From Membranipora membranacea (taxonomy: Eukaryota; Bryozoa; Gymnolaemata; Cheilostomatida; Membraniporidae): a stretch of 64,000 nt of DNA. The translations under genes were made by a program, and so were the position numbers. Below, piece after piece: positions 1 through 11,631 of the stretch (position 1 is its first letter; the number at the start of each line of letters is the position of its first letter). The stretch covers positions 1,800,001 through 1,864,000 of the forward strand of contig OU612075.1 of the NCBI GenBank assembly GCA_914767715.1. Reading direction: 5' to 3'. Below the pieces are notes generated by a model. That model was given only the letters and a program-made list of their open reading frames with translations. It did not search any database and was not told the origin of the DNA.

Positions 1-421
1 GTTTGACGGAGATTAAATTTGTAATATTGTTTTACGTAGCAAGATAAATTGTGGTTAACTGAGTCTGGTTTTAAGAACGGCTTACGGTTGTTCTACAAGA
101 ACAAGACTTTGCATCTACACCAGGTAATAAACACCCTGGATGTCTTGGCTGAGAGGTCAGATCAAAGTTAGAGCCCTGGCTGGTTTGTGTGGTGCGATCG
201 CTGTATTAACCTCAGAGGTGCAATTATACACCTTGTCCATTTATCAGGCGGGTCAAAAATAAGGCCATTTCTCAAAACGAGGCAAATTTATCTCTTGTGG
301 TTGCCAGTACAGAATATGGGCTGTGGTTAATCGAAGTCACAATATACCGTCGGCTGGTGACAGGCTCCGGAAACATACTAAAAAAATTGTAAATAAAATT
401 TAAATATTAAATTTGACTTAC
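1..421 (-). other. Glypican intron 1 (partial)
   Basis: This is the start of the intron that follows the glypican first exon; its donor reads GTAAGT at the 421/416 end on the minus strand. I see no coding segment, RNA gene or repeat in it. The second glypican exon, expected to continue with the conserved CPQ-type cysteine motif, must lie off the left edge. Confidence 0.6.
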
Positions 422-623
422 CTTTAACAATGATGCTGCTGGCTGGAACGTCAAGAGCACTATATCCCATGCCCACGTAAGCATTCTTGACCTCTTCACA
501 TTGAGAGATTACAGGATCGGCAGCAGTCAAACTGATCAATGTGACAATTATGCTGACTAAAACTAAGCTATATGTGTTCGCTGCCATGATGTTTTTGTGC
601 AATTCTTTAAGAGATATCCGCAT
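422..623 (-). CDS. Glypican, first coding exon (N-terminal fragment)
   Basis: First coding exon of a glypican, a GPI-anchored heparan sulfate proteoglycan core protein that acts at the cell surface as a co-receptor for Wnt, Hedgehog, BMP and FGF ligands. An in-frame stop lies just upstream of the first ATG at 623. A second ATG at 587 starts a cleaner signal peptide (MAANTYSLVLVSIIVTLISL). After the signal peptide comes the family N-terminus CEEVKNAYVGMGYSALDVP, which fits the pattern C-x-E-V-x(3)-Y-x(3)-G-x(4)-D-x-P of the GPC1/2/4/6 and dally-like group. The exon ends in phase 1 at a perfect GTAAGT donor, as glypican exon 1 usually does just before the HLxICPQ segment. The 14-cysteine core and the GAG and GPI sites are outside the window. 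The gene lies downstream of, and on the same strand as, the DOCK gene. The N-terminal pattern supports the call, but only about 67 residues are visible. Confidence 0.72.
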
Positions 624-2579
624 AGTGTTGTTGTTAGTGTTGAGTGTCTATGCAGCGATGAGCTGGCTCAGATTGAGCGAGAAGTGACACCTTGTTTCCC
701 CTCAAGGGTGACTTGGAAATGACACGTTTTTTCGGTAAATCCTTTTTTGAAGATTTTGGCTCACTCTGTGGAAAAAGATGTCGTTATTTATGAGTACTTT
801 CCAGTATATTTCTAATTAGCAGTGTCTTCAGTGCTGTAATATTATTCTTGATGTACTTCCAATCTATGCTGAGATTATCCTAGTCTGTGTGTCAGAGAGC
901 AAGAAGTAACTAATTTTCACTGAAGGTTGAAGACTTCTGTAGAGCACAGTGTTCCCCAGCTTGACCTGTCTGCAACCAATGCAATACTCAGAATGATATG
1001 CCTATATCAGCATGCAAAAATAATAAGTGGGCTTTCCAAGCAAGCTGAGTAGACTAAACACGACGGATTACGTACACCTATTAGCCATGTGCTTGTGTTA
1101 TTGGCTGATACAGTTTACTCCCTGACCATAGGTTTATAGCAATCTGGTGGAAGACAACTTCAAAATTCTTGCATGAAAATTTCTGGTTTGTTCACACAAT
1201 TGTGGGAAAATGTAAGAAAAATCATTTCTTGTTCGTAGTTTGCATAAAGAATCCCACTGAGGGAGTAGTATTTGATCCTAACCTTGCCCTGTGGAAAATA
1301 TTTGGGAAGGGCAGGCGCACAAAAGGGGACAAGAACAGTGTGGGGGTGGGAGGCCTCAGAGCCTCAGACTAAACATTTTTAGCAGCTTCTATGACGAATC
1401 ACTTCTGCCAAGACTAGATCACCATTATTTTGGACAGTCCAAAGAAGATTCAGGTAATCAACAGGATTGGTACCTCATAATAACACTGAAAGATATTGAT
1501 GAATACAACAATATACTATCTCAGCTGTAGCAAATATATTTGCCAAAGAGTGTTCTCCAGCTGGGTAAGAGAGACAGAGTGAGCATTTGGAGGCAGCTCA
1601 CCTCATATACAGTGCACTCCACTTGATTCAAACCTCTGGGACCACCAAATTTTGTCCTAATTGAGCAAAGTTTGAATCATGTAACATCAAAATGTGTTGA
1701 AATTTGGCCGGGTCCAAGGTTTCCTTGTCTGAATTTAAAGGAGTCAGAATTAAGAGGATTACATATCTGTACACGAGAGTCTGAATAACGCAGCTGGATG
1801 AACAATAGATAAGCGTAACTCTAAATAATCATATAATATTTCCTACTGTGTAATACCAGGAAGGTATAAGTTAAATTTATCACCTACCGATCTCAGGGGC
1901 GTACCCTCGTAGCACAGGCTTCCCCCTCCCCCAAAAGACAATGCATCTAAGAAAATTCACCACTTGCTGGCTACATCTTTACAATAACACCAATTGATTT
2001 GACATAGTAAATATCAATAATGTCTTATGCATATGCTCTTACCTGGATTTTTGTAATTTGAGTTGAAAACTTTTTCCCTGAAAGCCAAAAGCCTGTATCC
2101 ACCACTCGGACTACAGGGGTAACGTAAGCATCAATTACCTGACCGGAGGGCAATTCACATTGCACATTCCGTATAAACAAATCACAAATTAACAGTAATC
2201 AAGGGTCTAATTTGATTGCCCCTCACTTACCTTAGGACACGAACTCCGCATAATCCTTCTCTTCTCTGGAGGTGATACCATCTTTGTTGAGTAAGATTGT
2301 GTGCTTTAGTTCAGTAGAAGTGGCGGTAATTTCTGAGCAATACAAGTTTTGTTCTCAAGTGTGTGCCAGGGTGTAACTTTGTAGCTGCACAGAAAGAAGA
2401 CCTGGCTTGAGATCTTATCCGATAACATTGAGAGCGGAGGGTATACAAAACATTGCGCTGATAATTGAGGGGTTTATAGTCAACACCAGAGGCTACTTGA
2501 GTAGTCTATTGAGTCATGGGCATAAGAAAAATGTGGGAGGGCAACTCTGAGTTGCGCTAGAAATATTTTATGGTAAAAC

Positions 2580-2610
2580 CAGAGACTATAGTCTATATCT
2601 ATAGTCTCTG
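2580..2610. mobile_element. 31-bp hairpin insertion, CAGAGAC family, copy A
   Basis: The arms CAGAGACTATAG and CTATAGTCTCTG are perfect inverted repeats around a 7-nt loop. The hairpin sits exactly between two copies of GTAAAAC (2573-2579 and 2611-2617), which look like a 7-bp target-site duplication. The CAGAG terminus fits the hAT transposon end consensus YARNG. Copies B (14088-14116) and C (63169-63201) have the same arms but different flanking duplications. Confidence 0.7.
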
Positions 2611-5033
2611 GTAAAACTACTGCGGGGTGGTTCTTGAAGAAAGATTGGATTGAAATAATCCACATTTAGTAATTATGAAGTCGGAAGCATTAAATAGATG
2701 GCTGCTGGCGCTGATGCCTGATGAGTGAGGAGTCGGCCTATATAAAGATTGAAGATTGAACAGCGAATGCCAACAAAGATTAAATGTGAAGATTCATGTT
2801 TCAGCTTGTGAAAATCTGATTCATATGTGTGATTTACTTGGAATATAGTTATCTCTAATCACTATCTCAGTTGGTAGGCACAGCCTCGTAGAATCATGGT
2901 AAAACGCAGACAAAGGCCTAAGTTATAAATAGTCATCAAGCAGTTATAATTTATGGAAAATCATAATCATCACTTGCATTAAGAATGTTGCGGATATGAC
3001 CTGGCAATATTTTGCTTCATTTAATTTTTGGTATCCAAGAATTATTAATGGCCGTGACACATTCTTATTCTACCTTTGTACAGTGCAACTACTCAGTGAT
3101 AAACCGCAGTTCAGTATATCCAGCATGAGTATGACAAATTATCTCATATTTGTCCAAATAAATGCCAAAAGGATATGAAGAAGAGCATTTGGATGGTTGC
3201 TAAAAATAATTATATATTCCGTAAGCTACCACAGGGCCGTAACTTAGAAAATTGGTAGGGGAGACAAAAATCTGAGGATGTTCCAAAACATCGATAGGAA
3301 GGGTGCTGCAACCTCTCCAAAGCAATCTCGGTTACATAAATAGCAAAAGGAATTCCCAAAGAAGCTGTTTCTGACATGGAATATTCAATTAAATCATTTT
3401 AAGGCTACTCTATTGACCATTCCATGGCCAGGGGAGGCAGAGCGTCCCCACCTCACCTAAAACTACTGTACTTCATCAGTTGACATACAGGTGTTTTGAT
3501 GATTCAGGACTAATTTAATCACAATCAATCTCAGCATTAAATTCTTCGTTGACATGTTGGGTGACAAAGTCTAAGAGACTCAGGTTAGTATTCGAAGGAG
3601 ATAAACCACAAAAATGCTCATGTTTACCAGCTCTATATTTGGGAGAAAGGTTGAATTTTGTCACATGGTATGGACAATAAAGGCTTCTTAATTGGGATGG
3701 GGGTGTGATGTTCATCACCTCTTAATGAACCAGCGGGATCGCTCAGGATCGTTTTACTTCAGTCTGTATGTTTCTGCTATAATTTCTCGGATTTGGACCA
3801 AAGTGAGCTACTATAAATGTAAATAGTCTTCAACCTGGAGGCAGTTGTATTGATAAACAGAGGACAAACAAAAACATTCTTAGACTAATGCCGCACTCAT
3901 GCATAAATAATGTGGTGGGATATGGGATGGTGAGTGCACACCAGACATGGCGTAACTAATCCTAAGAGGAATTATATTATGCTACTATAATTCCCTGATC
4001 GCAGTATCTATTCTCTATAAATGTTTTCAAAAATATTCTGCTTCCCAGATGAAGCCAACCAGGCCACAAAATGTTTCATTTTCACATACTGAGGGAGAAA
4101 GAGCCCATATCGGTATCTTATCTTACTGCCTATGTGTGCAGGTCTTGTAGGTGAAGCCTTGAGGGTACATTACAAATGGTATAGTTATGAGAAATGTTTT
4201 TGGTTTATTATACAGAATTACACGACAGAATTTACAATAGTCGACCCACTAAGTGAATATAAGGTTATTGAATCCAGAAATAACAGTAGACGGCAACAAA
4301 ACTATCTGCATCAATAAATAATCTCAAAAAGTTATAGTAGGCCTAGCTGTCTGCTCGTGTAGCCCGAGAAAACTTAGCAGAAAACCTGGTGATAATTGTC
4401 ATTTTAGAGCAACGTCCACCAATCTTTCCAAAGCAAAAGAGCCATAAATTGAAATATATTAATATCTTTCTATGTGACGTACTACATTAAAAACAAAAAT
4501 ATAGATCATAAAGTACCAAGTTTTCGCACAAATTTGGTTTTCTTCCCAATAAATGTCTAAAGAATCATAATTCTAATGTATTGTTATTCTAGATAGTGGT
4601 ACTATTGTATTGTAAAGTTGCTTGTGTGCTAAGTTATGTCTTTTCGGTAAATTTGCCAATTGTGGTGGCAAGATCGAAGAATTCTGTGACGCACCATTTA
4701 GTGAATCACAGGCTATAAGGAATTTAAAATAATACTAGTCAACAAATGAAAAAAAACTACACCAGAGATTTGTGACCACTATAATATCGTAATGAATTAA
4801 CCATATTGTCATATAAATTTATCAATAAATCAATAAAATTGAATTCAGCTTAGAATTTGACCGCGAAATCCCCCGGTTCATTTTTAAAGTATCACACTCG
4901 CAGTGACTTGCCATTGGGCGAATGTCAGAATGTTTGTCCGTATCTACACATACTTCACAATGCAAGCCAACTCTAGTAGGTAGCCTTGAGAAAAGTCACG
5001 TTCCCAGGTTGATCATTCGAAGTGGCAGGAGTC

Positions 5034-5093
5034 GCTCATCCATCATGCAGAGCTGCTAGATTCGCTTATCAATCATGCGGAGCTACTGGATAA
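5034..5093. repeat. Two-copy tandem duplication, 30-bp unit
   Basis: Two diverged copies of a 30-bp unit sit head to tail (GCTCATCCATCATGCAGAGC, then GCTTATCAATCATGCGGAGC and so on). No function is evident. Confidence 0.6.
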
Positions 5094-6653
5094 AGTATTA
5101 GATAGATTGACGGAGTTTCTCTGTTGATCAAAGTGTAGCGCATTCATAACTTCTGTCAAGAGCTGAAATTATTAAAACATCATTTATTACATTTTCTTCC
5201 ATTCCTGTGGATTAGAAAGTATGAATAAGGTATTTCCGTCCCATTGTTTTAGGATAGAGAGTGATGGATTTGACATCTAGCCTAAAAAAATGAGCAGTGA
5301 AAGAGAAATAATATGAATGGCACACAACATAAAATTGATAGATTATAATACAGGCAGACACTCAATTCTGTTGAGGGATTTTGGTACATAAGAATGCGTT
5401 TTGTGAATTTGATGTCATAAGATAGGCGATTAGTGTTTGCACTGATTCTATGTAGTACCATGAATTGGACACACAAGAGAGAAACCATGCAAAATTACAT
5501 CATAAATCTGGAATTATGGTCAAGATAATAAGAGTGAAATATATAGTGGTAGACCTGACAGAAGTAACCTATATCAATATATATAATGTTTGCCTATATA
5601 AGGCTGGTCATTTGAGGTGTGAAACCACGACCGGGGAAGGAATGAGTAGTTTGGGCACCCAGGTCAATACCATAGATCAGAATTAATTTGGGTTTTCAGT
5701 ACAATATAAGATGAAACTTGGCTCTGCTGTGGCACACAGTTATTCCAATTATTCGGAAATCAAAGAACACCGTGGTGCAGTTTTCACATTAGGTTAATTG
5801 AGGAAATGTTATCTTGGCCCTAAACAGATCAATTTTCTAAATTTTGGTTTTGCAACTGGAATAATGGTCATGAAGATGGTCTAGACCTAAGGTAACAAGA
5901 TTGCATATCTGTGATTGGTCTGGTAGAGGTTACTAGTGACAGTGAGTCAAGTAAAGATCATTTATAGTGTACCCAGGAATTCAAAGCCATATGGGATCAA
6001 CGGATATATTGCAGCAAGTTTGTTTATACCCTATGGCTGGCTGCAGGGATGTTACGTGCCAGGAGTAGACTTAAAAATATATCATGACATGTTGCATAGC
6101 TAGAAAATATACCAGTGTTGGTGACAAGAAAAGAATAATGCAAATCTAGAGTACACAACTTAATCTTTTGAAAATCATATCTCAAGAGTTATAGTTAATG
6201 TAGTAGAGTAGCAATCACTACTCCCTACATATAGCTTAGCTTCAATATGAGTATTGGAAGGATAGTCGCTTGTTAAATATAATCCCATAATGCACTTTTC
6301 TGGAATTCCCAGTGACATCCGGTAAGGATCACTCAGGTAATTCCATGCTACAATTGCATTGTGGGAAGTATTATTAACATGCACTATTCCTTGTGTTTGG
6401 GTAGGTTCTTTCAGTTAGTAGCCTCCAGCATCTGATGAAACACAGTAGATACCAGGAGGAGAGCACATAGGATTTAAAAGCTAGCAATTAGTCACAACCG
6501 ATTAGCAACCATCTGAAGTTATAGCTAGAAACCTGCAAGTACCATCCCCAATGATTACCTCAGCACAGTTGAATGACAGCTGTAACTCAATTAACAATGA
6601 TGACTACTCAATTTCAGACTTTAATGAGAGTGATTAGTTGTTAAGTTTGGTGA

Positions 6654-6683
6654 GCTGAGACCACACAAGCTGAGACCACACAA
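6654..6683. repeat. Two-copy tandem duplication, 15-bp unit
   Basis: GCTGAGACCACACAA is repeated twice in tandem without change. It is a minor recent duplication in intergenic DNA. Confidence 0.7.
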
Positions 6684-9600
6684 GCATTCCTGGCTGGAGA
6701 AATTTGTAGTCTATTATCTGGATCATTAACGGCCCACCCACTTAGAAAGCCAGTGACAATAGCAAGAATGACATCACGCCGTAATCTGTTGTACGGATGA
6801 ATGCAGAACTCTTGATTGCAAAAAATATCGCCAGACACCTTTGCCAATCAACAGCAGCTATGGCGAGTCAACGGTAGAGTGTAACACAGTTTTGGTGAGA
6901 CAAACACAGCCAGAAGAATTAAGTGTGAAGAGTTAATCCCAACAGCTTCGAGATCAAATTAAAATACCGCGGCTAGAAACTGATCAAAATGTTAAGTCCA
7001 GTGTGCTCGTCAGAGATAGGATACAGTGCAACACTCGCAACCAAAACCTGCATGTCAGATTGACCAAACCTTCACGCTTACCTTATCAAAACTACGGGGG
7101 GCCGGGTAGACACCCAACCAGCTCTGCAGGCAGATTCCCAACTAAAACTGTCCTAACCAATCCAGATTTCTGCCCCAATGGCTGAAATCGTAGGTTGATT
7201 CATTTGACAGTTGAGAACCTTCCACAGTGAGCTAGTAGGCATCCAGCCGACCCACCAAAAGTTTGTAGCTAGCATTCAGTAGCCAAGCTGTTATTAACGA
7301 TGTAAAAACAGATGTAAGTGGTAGCAGCATGTAAAACATCCAAAGCAACTCAATATAACAATAAATGTACAAGCAACATAGTGATAGTAGGTGTTTAAAC
7401 TCCAACAACGCCAGTGTCATAACAGTCAACATCAACAAGGTCTATCAAACATTCAGCGGCCAGCTGGCAACTTTGAAACGACTTAGCTCCAACAGTGAAC
7501 ATGGTTAGATATATTATTTCTATAAATACATTGAGAGTAACAATAGCCCAAGCTCCAGAGCAAAGATAGCATCACCACAAATCAGCATCAGAGTTAATAA
7601 ACATATATAGTTACAATAAGTAAGATATAGTGTTAGATACTGAGCAGGATTTCAGGGATTCCCAGGGCTTAAAGAATCAGCAATGGTTTTCCATCACTTC
7701 AATTTAAAAGAGAAAGGACGAATCCAAAGTGCGACTTTCAGAGTTGCATGGTTTGTTGATAAAGAAGAGTTACTCTACCTACTAAATTTAATATGGGATT
7801 TATGGGCTCATGTACATGCCTCCAAGTGGTTCCTGGGTAAAGTTCAGGTTTGGATAACAGGTAACCAAAGCAAGCCATTTTTCATCTAATGCATTCACAG
7901 AAGAAGAGAAAATGGGGAATTTTACATTCACTTGTATACAATTCTTTAATTTGGGAATCTTCTTCAACAATATGAAACTCATTGGAACAAAATCCCATCT
8001 GTTATGAGCACTTAAAGTTTCCTTCTCAAGAGCATACGAATAACATGCAGACAGGAGTCTTAGAGGTGGTCCTAAGTAAAAATACATGGAAAACTCAAAG
8101 AATAATTCGACCAGGAGTTCCAACATCACAAATGCTTTTCAATTCCATTTAATCAGCGTCTTTAGGTTGGTTGCAATATATTGCAAGTCTCTTTTAATGG
8201 CTGAAAGTATTCTCTGAGTTTTCTAATCTGTTGATAAAATTAAGAGAAGACAATTACCTGCGGTGAATGGATGAGTTCCTATTGTGAGTGAGAAAAGAAA
8301 TGAAGAAAGAAGTTAGATATTAAATTTTTTGTGAGGTAGACGTGACTCTTTTTTTAATGGCTTGACTATTAATCTCTACAAGTTGGTAGGCAAGTGATTA
8401 GTTTGTGTATGAGATTCTTTTTAGTTCTGTTCTTCTTCAACCCATAGTTAATGGGAGTTAAGATTAAATCCACTCCTTTTTCAGATCCACACTATACTAG
8501 ACCCTAAAGACATCTTTGGCCAATGATTAGTTTTCAAACAGCTATATCATTGCCCAAAACTGTGGCGTTCTGGTTATGTGAGTTTATTCATCATGCCGCA
8601 TTGGAAGCCTAGTTGTGGTTTAAAGTTTAATGTTACATGTCTTTTTTATACCCTAGCAAGAGAAGTGCAATATATAAGAAAATCCACCATCCGATCCGCA
8701 TTATTAAATTTTTAAACAACATTCAGGCTTGGAAACCATCAATGCATGGACAAAGAGAACAAATTGAGATAGCGTTTGTATCTTATGAGAATAGGCACAG
8801 ATTTGTGGGGCGGGCTGGCGGCGTGCCACAGTAATTACCTTTCTTGTTCCTCCTCGTTGTTGTTAAGACATGTCTAAGGATGAACAAAGGTCATTGGTTC
8901 AAATATTGAAATAACAAAATTTCTAGGAGATTAATACTCTAAAAAATCTTACATAAAGAAATAAACACATTGCAACGATATTGCACATCTTGAAATATGA
9001 GTTATCAATTTTGACCACTCCTAATCGTTCTTCTTGGAAATTTCTCAATGATTGGTTGCTATTAATGCCATATGAAATTCATAAATAGCCATCAGTCACT
9101 AAATTCAGTCTGTGAGTCTTGCAAAAATAAACGGCAACAGCGAATTCAGCAAAAATGAATTAAATGGAAAGCCTGTTATTTTTTGCTAGGGTAAATCCAA
9201 GCTGAGATAATTATTATCTATCTATCCACTCAGATAATGTTTTAAATTAACTTCAATTTGAGTGTAAAATATGTTTTGGTAGGGGGTCGTAGTTGGTGCC
9301 CGACAACAAATCATCCTCCCTCAGTGGAGCTCAAGCAGAGCATCACAACCAAGGGACCATGGGATTCTACGCATAACTTTTATGAACGCTTGTGATTGGT
9401 TGAACCAAGATACTGAATCGATATCACACTTATATCTACAGGGGGCCATAGTTACCGCCCCAACTAAAACAGCATTGGTACTTGAGCTAACATTACTGCC
9501 ACACACAGCACACTGCTGGAATGATGATGAAAAAGCCAACGGAAAATAATTAATGCAACAAAGTCAGACCACCAAAATCATATCACTTACATGTTGTTGT

Positions 9601-9919
9601 GTAACCATGTCATTATGCCAACTGTATGAGCAATCAATGGAAAGTCAAAAATTATCATAATTTATTATCAGCAGTAACATTTTGATTGATTAATTGACCC
9701 TTGCTGCCTGATATTTTGATTCCAGGTGACAATGTTATGCAAATTATGACTTAACGCTTCAGATTCGACCTGACAGTTTATGCCTAAGCGCCTAACTTTC
9801 CTATTCCTTGAAACTCCATGAGGCAATGGCAATGGGTAAATAGGAAAGGGTTGACAAAAATTATTTGCATTGATTTCATGTTAGGAATGGGACTAGTTTG
9901 GAAATTCATTAGTCAACAG

Positions 9920-10474
9920 TAGCCCTGTTCACACGGCCACGGGTTTTGGTTTTTTTGGTGGCCATGTACTTCTTGGTATAGTATCAGTAGTTGCCTTCTG
10001 CTGTTTTAGCTCTAATCTTCACCACTTTGAGCTTTGACTTTTTCTCTGTTCCATAGGCAAATAAATTAACTTTGTCATTTATCATATTCAAAATAAATAT
10101 AAATAAGTTGATTGCATTAAATATTGCAGTAATAATGTGAAAACATGGCTAAGGTGAAAAAATTTAAAACACCCATGAGTAAGATCATGACCTTGACCTT
10201 GATCATGGTCTTACTCATGAGTGTTTTAAATTTTTTTTAACTTAGCCATGTTTTCACATTATTACTGCAATATTTAGTTCAATCAACTTATTTATATTTA
10301 TTTTGAATATGATAAATGACAAAGTTAATTTATTTGCCTATGGAACAGAGAAAAAGTCAAAGCTCAAAGTGGTCAAGATAAGAGCTATAACAGCTGAAGG
10401 CAACTACTGATACTATACCGAGAAGTACATGGCCACCCAAAAAACCAAAACCCGTGGCCGTGTGAACAGGGCTA
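9920..10474. mobile_element. Foldback MITE, 555 bp, with 9-bp target-site duplication
   Basis: The element is almost entirely two long inverted arms of roughly 270 bp each. It begins TAGCCCTGTTCACACGGCCA and ends with the matching reverse complement at 10455-10474; the arms fold at about 10185-10205 around a TGACCTTGACCTTGA core. It is flanked by perfect direct repeats AGTCAACAG at 9911-9919 and 10475-10483. No transposase frame is present, so it is non-autonomous. A 9-bp duplication would fit a Mutator-like (MULE) origin, but the superfamily is not proven. The very similar arms suggest a fairly young insertion or ongoing arm conversion. Confidence 0.88.
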
Positions 10475-10483
10475 AGTCAACAG

Positions 10484-11402
10484 AACATTAGAATTTTTTA
10501 AAAAGCCAAAATTGGGAAAATCTGGAGCAATGTAGAAATGCGAGTTCAGGTGAATGTCACCATTTTTATGCTTGGCGCCGTCCTTGAAGTAATTTGGAGT
10601 AAATTTATCTGGCGCCATAACAGCTTCACTGTTAAATTCTTGGTCTGTTATATAACATAAAAAAACTTCAAATGAAATATGATTGTTGATTAAAGTACTT
10701 GCCCAGGGTTCAAAGACGCTATATTGTGCCAAAATCAAAAATCAGCAAGACAGAAAAAATATGTGTCGTCAAATGTAAGTTTATTTGCAGAGAAGAGTAG
10801 TTGTACAACCATCAATTGATTTCACTTTCAGCACACATTGTCCGGTCTCAGGGACAAAGGTTATTTTTTGAGGAAAGTGTCTTCAGATGTTTGTACCACC
10901 AGAAGCTAACATACTTGACTTGATATGCGGTTAGTTATGTATGCAGCGCTCATAGATGAAGGCGACATTTTGAACAACAATGTTTTAAAAAAAGTCGAAC
11001 ATATTTTTAAAGGGAGGCATTTCAAATTATTTTAAAACTGGACTCAATTTGCACATAAAAAGACGACAGAATAGAAATAAAGCCGCTGCCGATTACTAAC
11101 ATTTTATGACACTCATAAACCCTTTTATTATCACTTTTGAATTCCTTCAGATTTCCTCATTTTTTGTTGACAAGTCAGGTGCCAGAGTTGACACAGAGCG
11201 ACGATTACGAATTACAAATACAGGGTATTTTTCTTTTGCATTCAGGAATTGCATGTTCATCACTTTGGGATTTTTTTATTCAAATTTTTCTGATACGATC
11301 ACAGTTTTCAAGGGGCTGGTCCCTGCCACTCATAGTAAGGAAAGCTTATATGCTAAGTAGTGGTTTTATATTGTTTCTCAAAATTATTCCCTCCTGAATT
11401 CT
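10484..11402. other. Putative DOCK 3' UTR and downstream DNA
   Basis: This DNA lies immediately downstream of the DOCK stop codon on the minus strand. A minus-strand AATAAA (plus-strand TTTATT) at 11275-11280, about 125 nt past the stop, is a plausible poly(A) signal. I see no further gene here. Confidence 0.45.
11275..11280 (-). terminator. Candidate poly(A) signal of the DOCK gene
   Basis: A canonical AATAAA on the minus strand sits about 125 nt downstream of the DOCK stop codon at 11403. Position and motif fit, but there is no transcript evidence. Confidence 0.45.
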
Positions 11403-11631
11403 TCATATCCAACCTGAGTGGTTAGAATTTTGTGTGTCAACCTTAAAAACTGGGGGTGTAGGGTTGGCAATACGCCCCTGTAAAATACAAACCTGTTCAT
11501 TTAGTATATCTTGTAGTCTATCTTTCATCTTGTTGAAGTTGGTGACGAGTGAGTCGTGATACGGGAACTGTACGGAATCTACAAGTCGACTGTTCAACTC
11601 AAGAGCAGAGTTACAAACTGAGACAAACTCC
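11403..11631 (-). CDS. DOCK9/10/11: DOCK exon 45 (last coding exon, end of DHR2 and C-terminus)
   Basis: The exon starts after TTTATTCAG with [16 protein letters not shown] (last DHR2 helices, matching FVEACGQALAVNERL-type DOCK-D sequence) and continues through [12 protein letters not shown], then a short unique tail to TGA at 11405-11403. A possible weak donor (GTTTGT) follows LNEQ. The readthrough tail has the position and size of the variable DOCK-D tail, so I keep it as terminal. Confidence 0.88.

Larger units (their letters stand above)
624..9910. other. Intergenic region between glypican and the DOCK 3' end, left part
   Basis: This stretch presumably includes the glypican promoter and 5' UTR just right of 623. 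I found no ORF with recognisable homology; the longest open frames (about 70-110 codons) look random. It holds a short hairpin insertion at 2580-2610 and small tandem duplications at 5034-5093 and 6654-6683. Confidence 0.5.

Noticed and set aside
7800-8129. 109-codon minus-strand open frame in the intergenic region
   Set aside because: No recognisable domain, no splice-site or homology support, and it overlaps an equally open plus-strand frame. Treated as chance.
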